A DNA stretch of 64,000 bases from Anas platyrhynchos (Eukaryota > Chordata > Aves > Anseriformes > Anatidae), in NCBI RefSeq assembly GCF_047663525.1, contig NC_092602.1:7313501-7377500 (forward strand), in the 5' to 3' direction. The translations under genes and the position numbers were made by a program. Of the stretch, positions 45,519 through 59,440 are shown one piece after another; the stretch's first letter is position 1, and the number at the start of each line of letters is the position of its first letter. Under the pieces are notes generated by a model, which worked only from the letters and a program-made list of their open reading frames with translations, was not told the DNA's origin and did not search any database.

Positions 45519-47562
45519 AGGGACAATTAAGTTATTTTGGGACCCGTTTGCCTGTTCTGAGCGTCTCCGTGTCGCCGTTGCTGTGTAGAGGTTCTCGCAG
45601 CGCCTGCCTCTCGGCCAGGGGCTGGGCTCCAGCTGCTGCCAGCCCCGCTTCCCCCCGGCCCCGCTGCCGAAACCGGGCTGCTCGGCACCGCTCCGCCGGC
45701 TTCCCTGGGAGGAGGAGGCCGTCGCCAGGACTCCCCGGTGTTGTTTATCACCGCGCCACGACCCACCCATGGAAAAACTGAAGAAGCCAGACCGTGAGAG
45801 AGCGAGCTGCGTGCGGGAGGTGCTTGCAAAACCCAGCCGCCAGTGACAGGACCGAACCGTCCGCGTGTACACCTGTGTGTGTGTGTATGTGCCTATGTGC
45901 ATATACATGTGTATGTTTCCCTCGGTGGTATTTATCTCTTTATTTTTTAACTTATTTAAGGTTTTTCAGTACAAACCAGACCATCAGCCTCCCTGTCAGT
46001 GGACAACTGGGTTTTCTGTCAGTTTGCGAGAAGCCCGTGAGCTTTTCTGTCTCTGTGCCTTTGCCAGTGCTTCTTTTTTTTTTTTTTTTTTTTTTTTTTT
46101 GCATTTTCACTCATTCGTTGCTGTTATGGGATTTTTTGCTTCCAGCTGGCGGGCAGCTCGCTCCTTTTGGTGCAGGTGAATCGCTGCTCATCGGCAGCCG
46201 CTGCACCCAGGACCAGCTGGGGCCTCACCGAGAGCAGCGAGGCTTTGGGGCAATCTCTCTGCCACCTTACGGAAGTGCTGTCTCAAAGGGTAGAGTTCTC
46301 TTTCCTCATTCAAGGGCTCCTTCCTGCCCGTGATTTTGTTTCTGTCCCAAGCACCCTGGTTGCCTTTCCACGGCAGAGCACACGACGCAGCACCCACAGC
46401 ACACGTGTCCCCCCGGGACTCTCCCTGCTCCCTGGACCAGCCTTTTCTTGGGGTTCCTCCTCTCCCACCCCATACGTCGGGGCCAGGTTCCAGCAAACCC
46501 AGCCCAAAATCCCCCTGCGGTTTTGCTGAAAAGCGCAGAGAAGGGATACTTCAAAGCACCATTGTGTTATTTCATCACGGGTTGCAGCACTTGCTCGTGC
46601 TCTGCTTTCTGTTGACCATAACTTTTCTCCATGTTTTTGTTGTTCTGGGGGACTGACGTTGTACCAAACCTGTCTGCAACAGCCAATCAACGTTATTTTG
46701 CTATGCATTGTACATATATTGAAAAGGCTGAGAGGACTCAGCCTCTTATTTAATATTTATTTCTCCTATTTATTGAGCATTACTTAGAAAAACTATTTGG
46801 GTCTTGCCATTGGGTCCAGGAATGTTGGAGCCTTTTGCATGCAGCGCGGTGTGCCGTATATGCTGGAGAGAGGTGACTTCCCGCGGGGGCTGGCCTCTGC
46901 CAGCTCGGGGGCATCTGCCAGACCAACGAGGCTCCTTGGGAGCTCAACCACCAGAGACTGAGGGAGAAATATCAGGGCTGCGGAGCTTGCTCCTGTCCTC
47001 TCCCCAGCGCTGCAATGAGCAGGAGCTCCTGTCTTTGAAACAAAAGGTATTTGTTTGCAGTAGGGTGTTTGCTTGAGAAAGGGACGGATTTAGGTGCCTA
47101 ACTGAAGTCTTTGCCCTTTAGTGTCCCGCGGGGCTTTCTTATCTCTGTACTCGAGGATGAATGATTCCTATCACTTTTGCTGCTACCTGGAAGTTTGCAC
47201 AGGATCAGGAGGGTTTCTGAAGCACCACTACATCCGCTGCTGCAGCAACAGCTTCACGGGAAAGCAGCCTGATCTGGGGCTCTTGCTTAGAGAACAGCAC
47301 CCCGAGCACCAGGGCAGCTCTCCATGTTCAAAATCCAGGGAATGGGGAGATTTAGAACAAAAGCCAAGACAGGAGAAAAGCTGCCAGGGAAGCGGTGTCC
47401 CTGTTTTCTCGCCTGTTGGTTGATTCCTTACCAAATTATACCGGCACAGCTGTTCATTTGACTCCGTTGTAAAACTACCTTTGCTTTCCATGGAAATGCA
47501 TACTGTATTCTTTAGTCTTCCTGGGGTATTTGAGTTGTTAGCCTGTTTAGAAAAAGGGTTCC

Positions 47563-47568
47563 AATAAA
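47563..47568 (+). terminator. Poly(A) signal AATAAA, probable SRRM4 transcript end
   Basis: A canonical hexamer followed 25-40 bases later by T/GT-bearing sequence. It is the first clear AATAAA after the stop codon. Confidence 0.65.
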
Positions 47569-47590
47569 GATTCAGATGGTATCTGGTTCT

Positions 47591-49290
47591 CATCACAGCC
47601 CCGTTTCTCATGTTCCTTTTGGATGCGGCTGGGTGCGGCAGGATATTTTGGGTTCTTTCAGCTGCTCGGTGGGGCAGGACATGTGCCTGCACTCTCAGCT
47701 GCTGAGAACCGGGTCCTCAGGGCATGGACTGGAGCAAAAACAGTTGTTCGGGTTCCTGCCAGCTCTCCTTTTCTCGGTGGGCCGGGCTTTTGCTGCCCTT
47801 TGCTGTGGGATTTGGGTCACCCCCAGTTCAGCCAACGCTAGCGCAAGCCAGAAACGCAGCTGTTGCGCCAGGGGGGTCGGGGTTTGGGGGCTCCACAGGG
47901 ATGATGCCCCTCACCTGGGGATGCTCCTCGGGACCAGCCGTGTGCGCTGGTCGTGGCACTGGGCTGAGCCCTGATGGCAGCTCAGTTGTGCACCCAGAAA
48001 GGCTCCGGCCATGGGACAGAGACAACAGGGACATGGGGCAGTGTCCCCACGTCCCTCGGCAGATGGGTGGCCGTGCCGCGCTCCCCAGAGCTGACGTGGC
48101 GCCGCTGGCAGCCGCGGGGCCGGCTGGGCGGTGGGAGGCAACTGGGAGGTTTGGAGTGACAACAGGAGCTAAATCGGGATGGCCCCGGAGAGGGACGTGT
48201 GACTAATCGGGATAAACAAGGCGACAAGGCGAATTCCTGGCCGGGGAGGGAGGATGGCCCGGAGCTACTGGGGAAATGCAGGACTGAGGAAGTGGGGAGG
48301 CTCCTGGGAATGCAGCAGGGATGGTGGTGGCCATGGGGCTGCACCAAACCTCCCCGAGGCTCAGCCCCTCTTTCCATGGGCTGGTGTCACCCCCAGGACA
48401 CCTGTGTCACCCCGACTGGGGGGAGCCCTCAGCCAGGCAGGACAAAGGGACAGAGAAAGACGCTTCGGCCTCTGCTGGCAGCCGCCTCCCTGCTCCTCCC
48501 AGGCCTCTCCAAGGCATCCCCTTCGGTCCCCAGGGAGCCCCCGCCATGCCTGGCCATGCCCCCGTGCACGCAGCGGTGCCGGAGCCGAGGGATGAGCAGG
48601 GGAAGCGGCCGCTCCCTACGCCAGCCAAGGCAGCTCCCTCCCCAGCGGTGCCGCGCCGGCGCAGCGTGATTAATGCCGTCAGAGTGACCAGCAGCTGAAC
48701 CGCCGCGCGGCCTGCAGCGCGTTGCGGCCTCCCCGCTGCAATTAGCGCCATCGAGTCCATTAGAAAAATTGCAGGAGCGGGAGGCAGAGCCGGGGAGAGG
48801 ACGCGGCGTGAGGAAGTGGCCCAGCACCCGGCACTGCGCATCCTCGGCGCATCACCCACCCACCCACCTCAGCCGTGCCAGGACCCCCTGCAGGGACACC
48901 ACCAGGTACCCCCACTTGCACCACCGGGCACCCTGCTCGCACCGCCGCCACCGCACCCCTTCCCCCTGCACGCTGCCCTGTAATTAGCTCCGCCACCACC
49001 GCTGTGATTAGCACCTCGCCCTGCTGCAGCAGGGCCGGGCACGCGGCGAGGAGGAGGAGGGCGAGGGGGCGAGGACCCTGCCTGGCTGCTCTGTGGGGTC
49101 CCGCTCTCCCCAGGCAGTTTGGGAGCATTGCTCCAGGCCCAGCCCCGGGCATCAGCCTGCAAATCCCAACCGGCTTCGTCCCCTCGTGTGCCATGCTGGG
49201 GGGTGGCGGTGACGCATTTCCCAGCACAGGGGGCTGCTCAGTGGCGTGGGGACACGTGGCCATACAGTGCGGGGGCCGGACCCACCAGGG
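47591..49290. other. Intergenic DNA between SRRM4 and HSPB8
   Basis: GC-rich sequence with several chance ORFs on both strands. I see no splice-supported gene, RNA gene or repeat family. Confidence 0.65.
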
Positions 49291-49427
49291 GGGTATTTTT
49301 AATGGGTGACATTGGGGCGAAAGCGATGAGCTCCGGGGTTATTTTTAGGCAGGGGCCAGGGCAGCTGCTGAAAACGCCGTGGCCCCGTGGCTGCAGGGAT
49401 CCTCGGGCCAGCAGGAGAGGTCAGCTG
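49291..49427 (+). promoter_or_regulatory. Muscle-type MEF2 and E-box cluster upstream of HSPB8
   Basis: TTATTTTTAG at 49339-49348 fits the MEF2 consensus YTAWWWWTAR. A one-mismatch version lies at about 49293-49302. CAGCTG E-boxes sit at 49362-49367 and 49422-49427. HSPB8 is known to be strong in heart and skeletal muscle, so the cluster is plausible; binding is inferred. Confidence 0.45.
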
Positions 49428-49524
49428 CCGCAGCCCAGATTCTCCACGGCTGTTTCATCCTCTCCAAAATACTCGGCTGACAGGGCAGGAATTGCAAAAC
49501 ACAGCCTCCCCCCTCCCAAAGCCG

Positions 49525-49532
49525 TATAAATA
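49525..49532 (+). promoter_or_regulatory. TATA box of HSPB8
   Basis: TATAAATA in a GC-rich promoter about 500 bases before the HSPB8 ATG. It predicts a start of transcription near 49555. Confidence 0.75.
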
Positions 49533-49549
49533 GCGCTCGCCCGGCGGCT

Positions 49550-49569
49550 GGAAGGTTACAGAAGTTTCT
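49550..49569 (+). promoter_or_regulatory. Heat-shock element at the HSPB8 transcription start
   Basis: Four alternating 5-bp units read gGAAg gTTac aGAAg tTTCt. Three are perfect nGAAn or nTTCn units and one is degenerate. The spacing is exact, as HSF1 trimers need. The site lies about 25 bases after the TATA box, so it overlaps the predicted start rather than lying upstream. Confidence 0.6.
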
Positions 49570-49836
49570 CGGCTCCGAGCTCAAGCATTTATTGCAGCTC
49601 TCACCCGGGAGCGGCGGGGAAGCCGCACCGTGATTGTAGGAGAGAGAGGGGAGAGATAAGCTTTTAATCTTGGGATATTCGTGTTTGTTTGGTTGTTTTT
49701 TTTCTTCTCTGGCCGAGAAGTTTTATTTTCCACCGCCCGATCCCTGGGACTGAAGCCAACCAGGAAGCTTTTTTTTTTTTTTCTTTTGGTCCAGAGATCT
49801 CCTCCGTCCTTCCTGCACTTGCTTTTCGAGCGCCGA

Positions 49837-49851
49837 ATGGTTCAGCCCTGA
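49837..49851 (+). other. Upstream ORF 1 in the HSPB8 leader (4 codons)
   Basis: ATG followed by GTT CAG CCC and TGA in the predicted 5' UTR. It relies on the leader being unspliced. Confidence 0.5.
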
Positions 49852-49934
49852 ATCGGGGTTCCTCCATCGCCCTCCGCCTGGTGCCGGGGAAGGAGCAGCC
49901 CCCACCGCGCCCACCCGAGCCCCCTCCCGTGTGG

Positions 49935-49994
49935 ATGCGCTTGCCCCGGGCTGGGCTCCCCGGGGAATTTTACAGCCAGGAGCGGCCCCACTGA
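49935..49994 (+). other. Upstream ORF 2 in the HSPB8 leader (19 codons)
   Basis: ATG at 49935 opens MRLPRAGLPGEFYSQERPH and stops at TGA (49992-49994), 36 bases before the HSPB8 ATG. Confidence 0.5.
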
Positions 49995-50030
49995 GGCTCC
50001 GTGAGCCCCAAGCCGCCGGAGCGGCGAGCC

Positions 50031-52437
<2,407 letters not shown>

Positions 52438-53060
52438 CGGCCCCCCGCACCCCGGCGGCCTCCTCTCTGCTCCCCGCTCCCCCCCTGACCCCGCTCCCCG
52501 GTCCCCGGCGGGGTGGCCCCGGGGCACAGCCTCTCCTGCTCGCGGGGACGGCAGCGCCCGCCGCCCCCCGGGACCAGCTGCCACGGCCACCAGGCCACTG
52601 TCACCACGGTTTTGCGGCGGTCTGATGCTCCGGTAGAGGGTTTTGTGTCTGTCAGACCGGGCAGAACGGGTGTCCTCGGTACGGTCCTGTTGTTTTTTGT
52701 TTTTTTTTTTTCTGTAAGGTGAGCGGGCGGGATGTTTGTAATGATAGCGAAAAAGTGCCCTTTCCTCCTCTTAAATCGAAGTGGAATCCTGTGGTCCTGT
52801 GTCGTCTTCTTCTTCTCTGTTTTTGGTGTTGTTTTTTTTTTTGAACTCCACAAACGGCCCCTCGCCAGCCTGAAGGCACGCGTCCGGCAGCAAGGGCCGA
52901 TGGCACAGCCCTGTCCCCCCTGACAGCCAAACCCCCACCGGACCTGCTGAGAAACGTAAACTGTCTGCATGTTTGAACATTTTTTTTTTTCTTTTTCCAA
53001 AGAGAACTTGTGCTTTTACTTTTCAGACTTGAGGAATAAAGATGAGTTGATGTTCTTAGC
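52438..53060 (+). other. HSPB8: HSPB8 3' UTR
   Basis: About 620 bases from the stop to just past the AATAAA. It contains several T runs (near 52690, 52830 and 52980) typical of GC-poor UTR ends. Confidence 0.8.
53035..53040 (+). terminator. Poly(A) signal AATAAA of HSPB8
   Basis: Canonical hexamer followed by the GT-rich GATGAGTTGATGTTCTT, as expected at a cleavage site. Confidence 0.85.
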
Positions 53061-56000
53061 CTCTGCTGGTCTTGGCTGAGCTGGAGGGCTGGGAGGCGAG
53101 GACAGGGGCGGATGGGGATGCTCGTGGGCATTTCCGTGCCCTCTGGATGGGCTGCACACCTTTGTTCCTACTTGGGGATGCTAAACCAGCCTCAGCTGGG
53201 AAATCGGGGTTTTTCCCCACACCCTCCCCACTCACACGTCCCCCAGCAAGCTCCTGGCCGCAGCTCAGCCCTGCAACCCAATGCCCAGGGCACGGCAAAG
53301 CAGCGGTGCCAATGGGCGCCTGGAGCAGGCACCTGGTTTTCCATGGCGCCAGGAGGGCCTTGGAGTTAAAAATACAGCTCACATGCTGCACCCGGGCTCG
53401 TTCGGGGCTTGGTTACCAACAACAGCCCCGCCGTGTGCTGTAAACCCTGGCCCTGGCATTCCCCTGAGCACAGCAGCCTTGCTCGCACAGGGGCTTGGGG
53501 GGGATGAGGTGCAGCTGAGCCCCGCTCCACCCCAGGGTATTTGGGGAGGGCTCCAGGCCTGGGGCATGGAGAGCCCAGGCTTGGCCCTTTGGGAGCTGGA
53601 GCAGAGGTAGGAGCTGCTGGGTGGGTGTTGGTGAAATGGGGGCATGTTATTCAGCCTCTAAAACTCAGCAAATGTCCCCAAACTGCCCTGGGGGGTGGTG
53701 AGGGATTGCCCAGCTGGGTTCTGTTTGCAGCGTTCCCTCCTGCTCATCTGCAGCTGGGGGAAAGTGGTTTATTTCTTTATGCACCTTCTGGTCTATTTGG
53801 TTCTGTTTCCCAAGGAACTCCTTAATAACACCTTAGAAACAATGCTGTGAAGTGCACCAGTGGTAATTCCTTACCAGCTGAGGCTGCGTCGGCAACAAAG
53901 CCCCCTAACAGGGGCAACTTGCTGGGGCCTCGTTGGTGAGCACTCCCTCGAGCTGCTGGATCCTCCGGGAACCCCACGCCAACAAAATGGGTGCAGATCA
54001 ACACTTTTTCTTTCTTCTTCTTCTTTTTAATTTTTTTTTTTCCTGATCGCTGCAGCGAGGGAGGCTTTAAAAATAAATACTGCTCCGAGTGCTTCAGCAG
54101 GTGGAGGAACAGGTTTGGAAACGCCGCGGCGTGATTCCAGCAGCTCGGCCCCGTGCCCGGGGCTTTCTGTCTGTCCTCAGCCCCTGGGTGAGCTGAGGCT
54201 GTGAAACCATCAGCCCCATAACAAAACATTGCGATAGCCGCTCCAATTACATTATGTTTTTATGGCCTTGTTGCAATTAGGCTGCATTTTATGGTGTCAC
54301 GGCGTATTACCCCTTGTGGCTGAACACCCGCTCTGGCGCGGGGCCTCCCATGCAGGAAGCACCGAGGGGTGTCCCACATTTTCCCCCCCCCGGGGATGAG
54401 GCGAGCTCCGTGCGTGTCCCCGAGGATTCGTTTCCCAAAAATGGAAGCAAAAAGCTGAACTGATCGCTTTTGGCTGGCAGCACGCGGGGCAGGGTAAGCA
54501 GCACACAGGCAGCTCCGGGGAGGGCTGGAGGCACCAGGCATCCTCGGAGGGCCCCCGTCATCCTGTGGCTGAGGGGGATCTGTGCCCCTCGTCCCCCCCT
54601 GGCTCCCCCCTGCCCTGCTCAGGTCTCTGCAGGGCTCGATGCGGCTCCTCGGGTGTTTTTTCCTTCCCAGAGCATCCCTCAGTGTGCTTCCGGCTGGCTC
54701 TCACACAAACCCAGGCTCACTCAGCATGAATCCGTTCCTTTTCTCCCCAGAGACCATCCCATGACGGTTCTGGTTTTCCTCTGCTGAAGTCCACATCGTT
54801 TTTACATACTTCTTTTTTTTAATGTTTCTATTTGGAGTTCCTCCTCCTTTGGAGGCTTTGCTTTGCTGCATCCCTGCTCTCTACTTGCAGAGCAAATCTC
54901 ATCTCCCTTTTTTTCCCTGATGTCTCCAAAGAGGTGCTTTTGTCACACGATGGTCACTGGGACAGAGAAGCAAAAATACCTACTTTTCCCATAATAAAAA
55001 TGAACCTGATGCCATAGAAATAACACAACCAGGTGCCTTTCCATGCCTTAAATCAGGGGCTGAGCACTTCAGCAGCAGCTCCCAGCCTGTGCTACCACCC
55101 TGTGGAGCATCTCCAGCCCCTTCCAGGGACCCCCGCTTCCTTCCCCAGCAAATAATGTGCTGTACCCATGTGGGAGGACTTCTGGAAACAGCACAGATAA
55201 CTAAGGGCTGTCCTGCCATTTGGTGTAGCAGACAGATGCTCTGCAGCAACCCTGCCCCCCCCCCCCCCCTCCCCGAAGGAGCCCAATTCCCTCTCCCTTT
55301 TCCTCTTTCATCTTGCAACAAAAAGCCCCCTGTCCAAGGCAGCCTTGGAGATCTCTCCTTATTAAGCAATCTCCTTGAAACACATTACATCAGCTGAGGA
55401 GGGTGGTCATGAAGCACAGAAAGCCTGCAGAAGAGCTCATTAGAACAAAAAAAATCACAACTAATTGGAATAAATCAAGCTAAACCATCTCCAGCGTGAA
55501 GGTAAAGCAAGGTGCAAGTGAGTGCTTTTCCTAGGCTGGTGCTGACCCCAGGCTCCTCTCTGGAGCAAAGACCTGGCCTCGTGGGAAGGCTGCAGTGTTT
55601 CTGCTGCTGGGATGGAGCGAAAGGTGACACAAAGCTGGGCCTATGGGTTTTGGGGGTTTTTAGTTGGTGGCAGTGAGACCATGTTGGCTTGAAGTCACTT
55701 CTCCTCTGGTCTGGAAAGAGGTGTGGGATGTGCACCCTGAGATGGGTGCTGGGGGGCACCTTAGGGTTCCTGCACCTTAGGGTTCCTGCACCTCCCAGGA
55801 GAAGTTTTGGAGATCTCATCATGCTCCTCACCACAGTTAACACCAAGGGTGCCAGGGAGCATGGGGCAGCAGCACCATGGTGCCCCACGGTGCTGGCTGT
55901 GGCCGGGGCACCAGGGCTGGTGGCATCACTGCCACTTGTGCTAGGAAGGGACGTCGCTCCAGCACAGGGAAATGAATTAGTTTCATTAAGTCGAAACGAT

Positions 56001-57330
56001 TAGCTCCAGGCATTGATAATGGTACTTAATGGGTGTAATACATTTTTTTCTGATTATGCTGTTGTATACAGCGGTGTATATCATTAATATCCCTCTTTAA
56101 ACCTCCTTCTTTTCACTGCCACTCGTTATTTTTGAGTCCTCATGCCCGAGCACACTGAGCTGCCTGTGGGGGCTCTGCCCACAAGGAACACCCTGGCTGA
56201 GCTGGTGGCCAGGATCAATGGGCAGCAGGAGGATGGGATTTGGCTGCAGGAGATGGGGAAAAGCTTGGAGCTCTCCATTGTCCCCTAGGAGCATCACCAC
56301 CTTCTCCATGCCCTTGCTGAAACGTGGCATTGCCCTGAGGAACAGCCAAGCCCGGTGGCTCTCCTGCTCCTTCCTCTCCCGACCCCTTGCGATCTGATTA
56401 ATTCGTTAGGATTAACCTCTCTTTAACAGCTTGATTAGCTGCATTTTAAAACTCCATTTGTTTTCCTCTTTGCATCAAGCCTGAGCCAAAAAAAGCGGCC
56501 AATTTGCAGCGACGCTGATTGGCTGCAATTTCCGAAAATCAGCGCAAGTTGCGGGGAGGCGTGCTTGGCATTTTGATCCCTGCTCGGTGATCAGGAGCTA
56601 GCTTTGGGGGAAAAAACAGCAGGAATGGCTCCCAGCGAGGGAGGAGGGAAATGTCCTGCTGGGGGGGACTGGGGCCCACACGAAGTGATGAGCATGGGGC
56701 AGCAGGGCTGGCCCCCAGCGGGGTTTGATGGCCAAAGATCTGCTCGTGTGGTCCAGGAGCTGTTTGGGTGAACTGGCTTGGGGTCAGGCTTGCATTATTT
56801 ATGCAGCTGCTGAGCTTGAAGGCAACCCCCTGACCCGCAGTTAGCTCTCAATTCATCCCTTGGGTGCTTCCTTTAGGTGGAAATCAATGCCTGAGCATCG
56901 ACGGGCAGTACAAGTCATTGACATGTACACGTGCGTGCCTGCAGCTTCACCTAGTTAGGAAAGCAGGTTCAAAGCAGGTTCGCAGTGGGTTCAGAGCTCT
57001 GCTAGGGAGTATTTTCCTCCATCCCAAAGCTAAACAAGCATAAAATGAGCAGAAATCGCCACAAAGCCAAGCACAGGGCTTTGCTGAGTGAGACCGCACT
57101 GCTCGAAGCCAGGCTCACCACCAGCCTGCGTGGTGGTGCTGGGGCTGGGGAATTCTCGGAAGCCGTCTGTGAGCTGTCAAAATATCTCATAAGCGGCAGC
57201 TGGGGCTTAAAATGCTTCACGCTGCCGCACAATTTAGGGGGAAGCATCTCACATTTCCATAGCCATCCAGTGCGATTTCCTGAAATTGCAATGATATGAG
57301 AAAATGTCTTTTAAAGTGGCACCCAGATGG

Positions 57331-57331
<1 letters not shown>

Positions 57332-57361
<30 letters not shown>
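57332..57361. repeat. G30 homopolymer
   Basis: Thirty consecutive G on the + strand, with potential for a stable G-quadruplex. The true length may differ because such runs are hard to sequence and assemble. Confidence 0.9.
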
Positions 57362-57496
57362 CGGAATTGCGCTGCTTGAATTCTACTCGGGTACACTGAA
57401 GCTCAAAGGACCTTAAAGGTCGTGTAGGATTTTCCCTGGCGTGGGGCTGTGGTGTTTGGCCACCAACCCCCTGAGAGCCGCAGAGCTGGCTCCGAA

Positions 57497-57550
57497 TCCA
57501 TCCTCAAATAATCCAAACCCATCCTCAAATAATCCTAATCCATCCTCAAA
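57497..57550. repeat. Three-copy tandem repeat of about 20 bp
   Basis: Copies share CCATCCTCAAA, two of them followed by TAATCC, with small differences. Likely a young local duplication. Confidence 0.85.
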
Positions 57551-58899
57551 CTGTGTGCCCACCACTGGCACTTTTCCTTTTGCGATGGGGTGAGGTTTGG
57601 GCAGCTCTGCAGGAGCTCGAGGTCCCCTCCCAATCCTCAGGGCATCTTCACGCCCACCTCCATTTTCTGCCTCGTGTAAACTCCCCCCCGCGCCTGCCGC
57701 AGGGCACAAAATGGAGGATGGTGCTGGTGAGGGGGCGGCTGCTGTTTTTGGAAGGATCTCTTTTTGGAAGGATTTCTTTGAGGTTTGGGAGCAGTGAAGA
57801 TGCTGTGAGACCGAGATCTGACAGCACCTCAGGTTCCTCAGCCTGTGAGGCGCAGCGCTCATGAGCCAGGCCGCAGCGGCCTCACTGCAAGGAGCCGAGA
57901 GCTGCCTGCCCCCAAAAGCACCCCCGAGGCCCCAAATCTCTTCATTTTCTGCACCAGGGAGTTCATGAGGGCTGGGTGGTTGGTGCTCCCAAAGGCTGGG
58001 AGCTGGGACGCAGCTATCATGTGGAGAAAATGGACACGTGGAGAAAAGGGTGAGGACTGAAGGAGGAGGCCGCTCCCACAAAGCTGCCAAAACCAAAGGG
58101 CTGCTGAGCTCAGGAACAGCTTGGAGTATCCACGGCTGTCCTTGAGGGGTAAGAAAATAAAAGCTAAGGACAAAATGAAAAGAAATAGCCTTACAGGCGG
58201 TGACAGCAAACACTGAGGACAGCGGTGACGAGCGTAACCTCCTCCTCTGCAGCAGCAACAGAGAAGAAGATAGGGCTGTAATTGGTAAAAGCTGTTAAAT
58301 TGCCACCAAAAATTGTAAGTTGGACAGAGAAATGACATGGAAGGAAAAGAGGAATAAATGCATACCTGTCTGTCCCCAAATGCCTCGTGGAATGGGAGCT
58401 GGCAATGAACAGGGTGGGAGAGAAATGTGCCCGAGAGCCAGGCAAAGGCTGCACCCAGCACCTGCTGTGGAAATGCCTTCATGTGCTGACCCCCAAACCA
58501 CAAATTTTCAAGGTTTTGAGGCTATTTTGTTGTTGTTGTTGTTTTAATAAAAAACAAGCATGCACTGGGCAGCAGCACAAAGTGGGGCACACATTAGGCA
58601 CAACCCCAAAGCACAACAGCACTGCAGCCTGCAAGAGCAATCAAGCATCTTTTTTTTCAGATGCAGGAGCATCGTTGTGTTGGTGCAGAAGCACGTTCTT
58701 AGGCATTAATGCTGCTTCCAAACCCCACTTCCATAGTTGTCAGAACCTTGCTGTGGTATTTCTCACAGCTGTGGCAGCTACCAGGCATGGGGGTGTTTCT
58801 TCTCAGCTGCAAACAGCCACGATCGTGCTGCGGCCAAGGAGAAACTCCTTGGTGCAAAGCCTGTTCCTCAGCCATGCAACGGCTTCGCTGCATGGCCCC

Positions 58900-59110
58900 T
58901 CGTGCACGGTCCCGTGCAACGTTTGCTGCTCGGGCGCGTGCACGGCGGGAGTGGGGGGGCGCTGTGCGCGCGGCGTTTCCCGGGTGACGGCGGGCGCGCG
59001 GCTCCTCGCGGCAGCGACGCCGCCTTAGGGTTGCCTCAGGGGGTGGCGGGCCTGAGGGGGGGTCCGGCCCTCAGGCGGCTCCCCCACAGGGGTTAGGGGT
59101 GAGGGGCTCG
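58900..59110 (+). promoter_or_regulatory. CpG-rich promoter of the CCDC60-like gene with an RFX X-box
   Basis: A compact CpG-dense block in otherwise moderate sequence. At 58975-58988 GTTTCCCGGGTGAC fits every position of the X-box consensus RYYNYY(N1-3)RRNRAC bound by RFX factors, which drive cilia genes. Confidence 0.6.
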
Positions 59111-59440
59111 CTGTGTGTGGGGCTGTGGGCAGGGGGAGGCTGAAAACGGTGGAAAATAAAGTTTCCGTGAGGTGGAGCTCTTCAGAGGGGTGCGCCAGGT
59201 GCTCCCCAGGAGGCAGGTTGGGTTTTGGGGTCCCCTGAGGGTCAGGGTTTGTTCCGCAGGGTGAGGGGGAGTGAGGGGTAAAGGGGTGTTAGTCGATGGC
59301 TGCTGCGGGGTTACACCTCAGGAGGATAAGCAGAAAGCTTGCTTGGAGGTTTGGGCAGCAGGTGTTTGTTTTCATGACTGGAAAAGTGGAATTATCGATA
59401 GCATAGGGAGTTAAAACACAGCGATCCCCCTTCAGGAGCA

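Larger units (their letters stand above)
42729..47590 (+). other. SRRM4: SRRM4 3' UTR
   Basis: About 4.9 kb without supported coding sequence between the TAG and the AATAAA at 47563. It contains an A run (43360-43375), a TTTA repeat (45366-45401), a 23-nt G run (45496-45518) and a GT-rich stretch (45869-45910). It also has a long T run (about 46074-46100), AU-rich TTATTTA-type sequence (46745-46775) and a Pumilio-type TGTACATA (46709-46716). The end position is inferred from the first good poly(A) signal. Confidence 0.7.
53061..58890. other. Intergenic DNA between HSPB8 and the CCDC60-like gene
   Basis: No supported gene. It contains a C run (55255-55269), a duplicated 17-bp segment (about 55757-55790), AT-rich islands (about 55970-56110 and 56380-56560), a 30-nt G run (57332-57361) and a three-copy tandem repeat (57497-57550). 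Long minus-strand ORFs here are chance products of GC-rich sequence. Confidence 0.6.

Noticed and set aside
57405..57475. GGACCTTAAAGGTC phrase resembling reverse-strand CR1
   Set aside because: Only about 15 bases fit; the flanks do not continue the element.
57413..58258. Minus-strand ORF of 281 codons
   Set aside because: Repeated EDGLGLFEDGFG residues come from the local three-copy tandem repeat; no family match.
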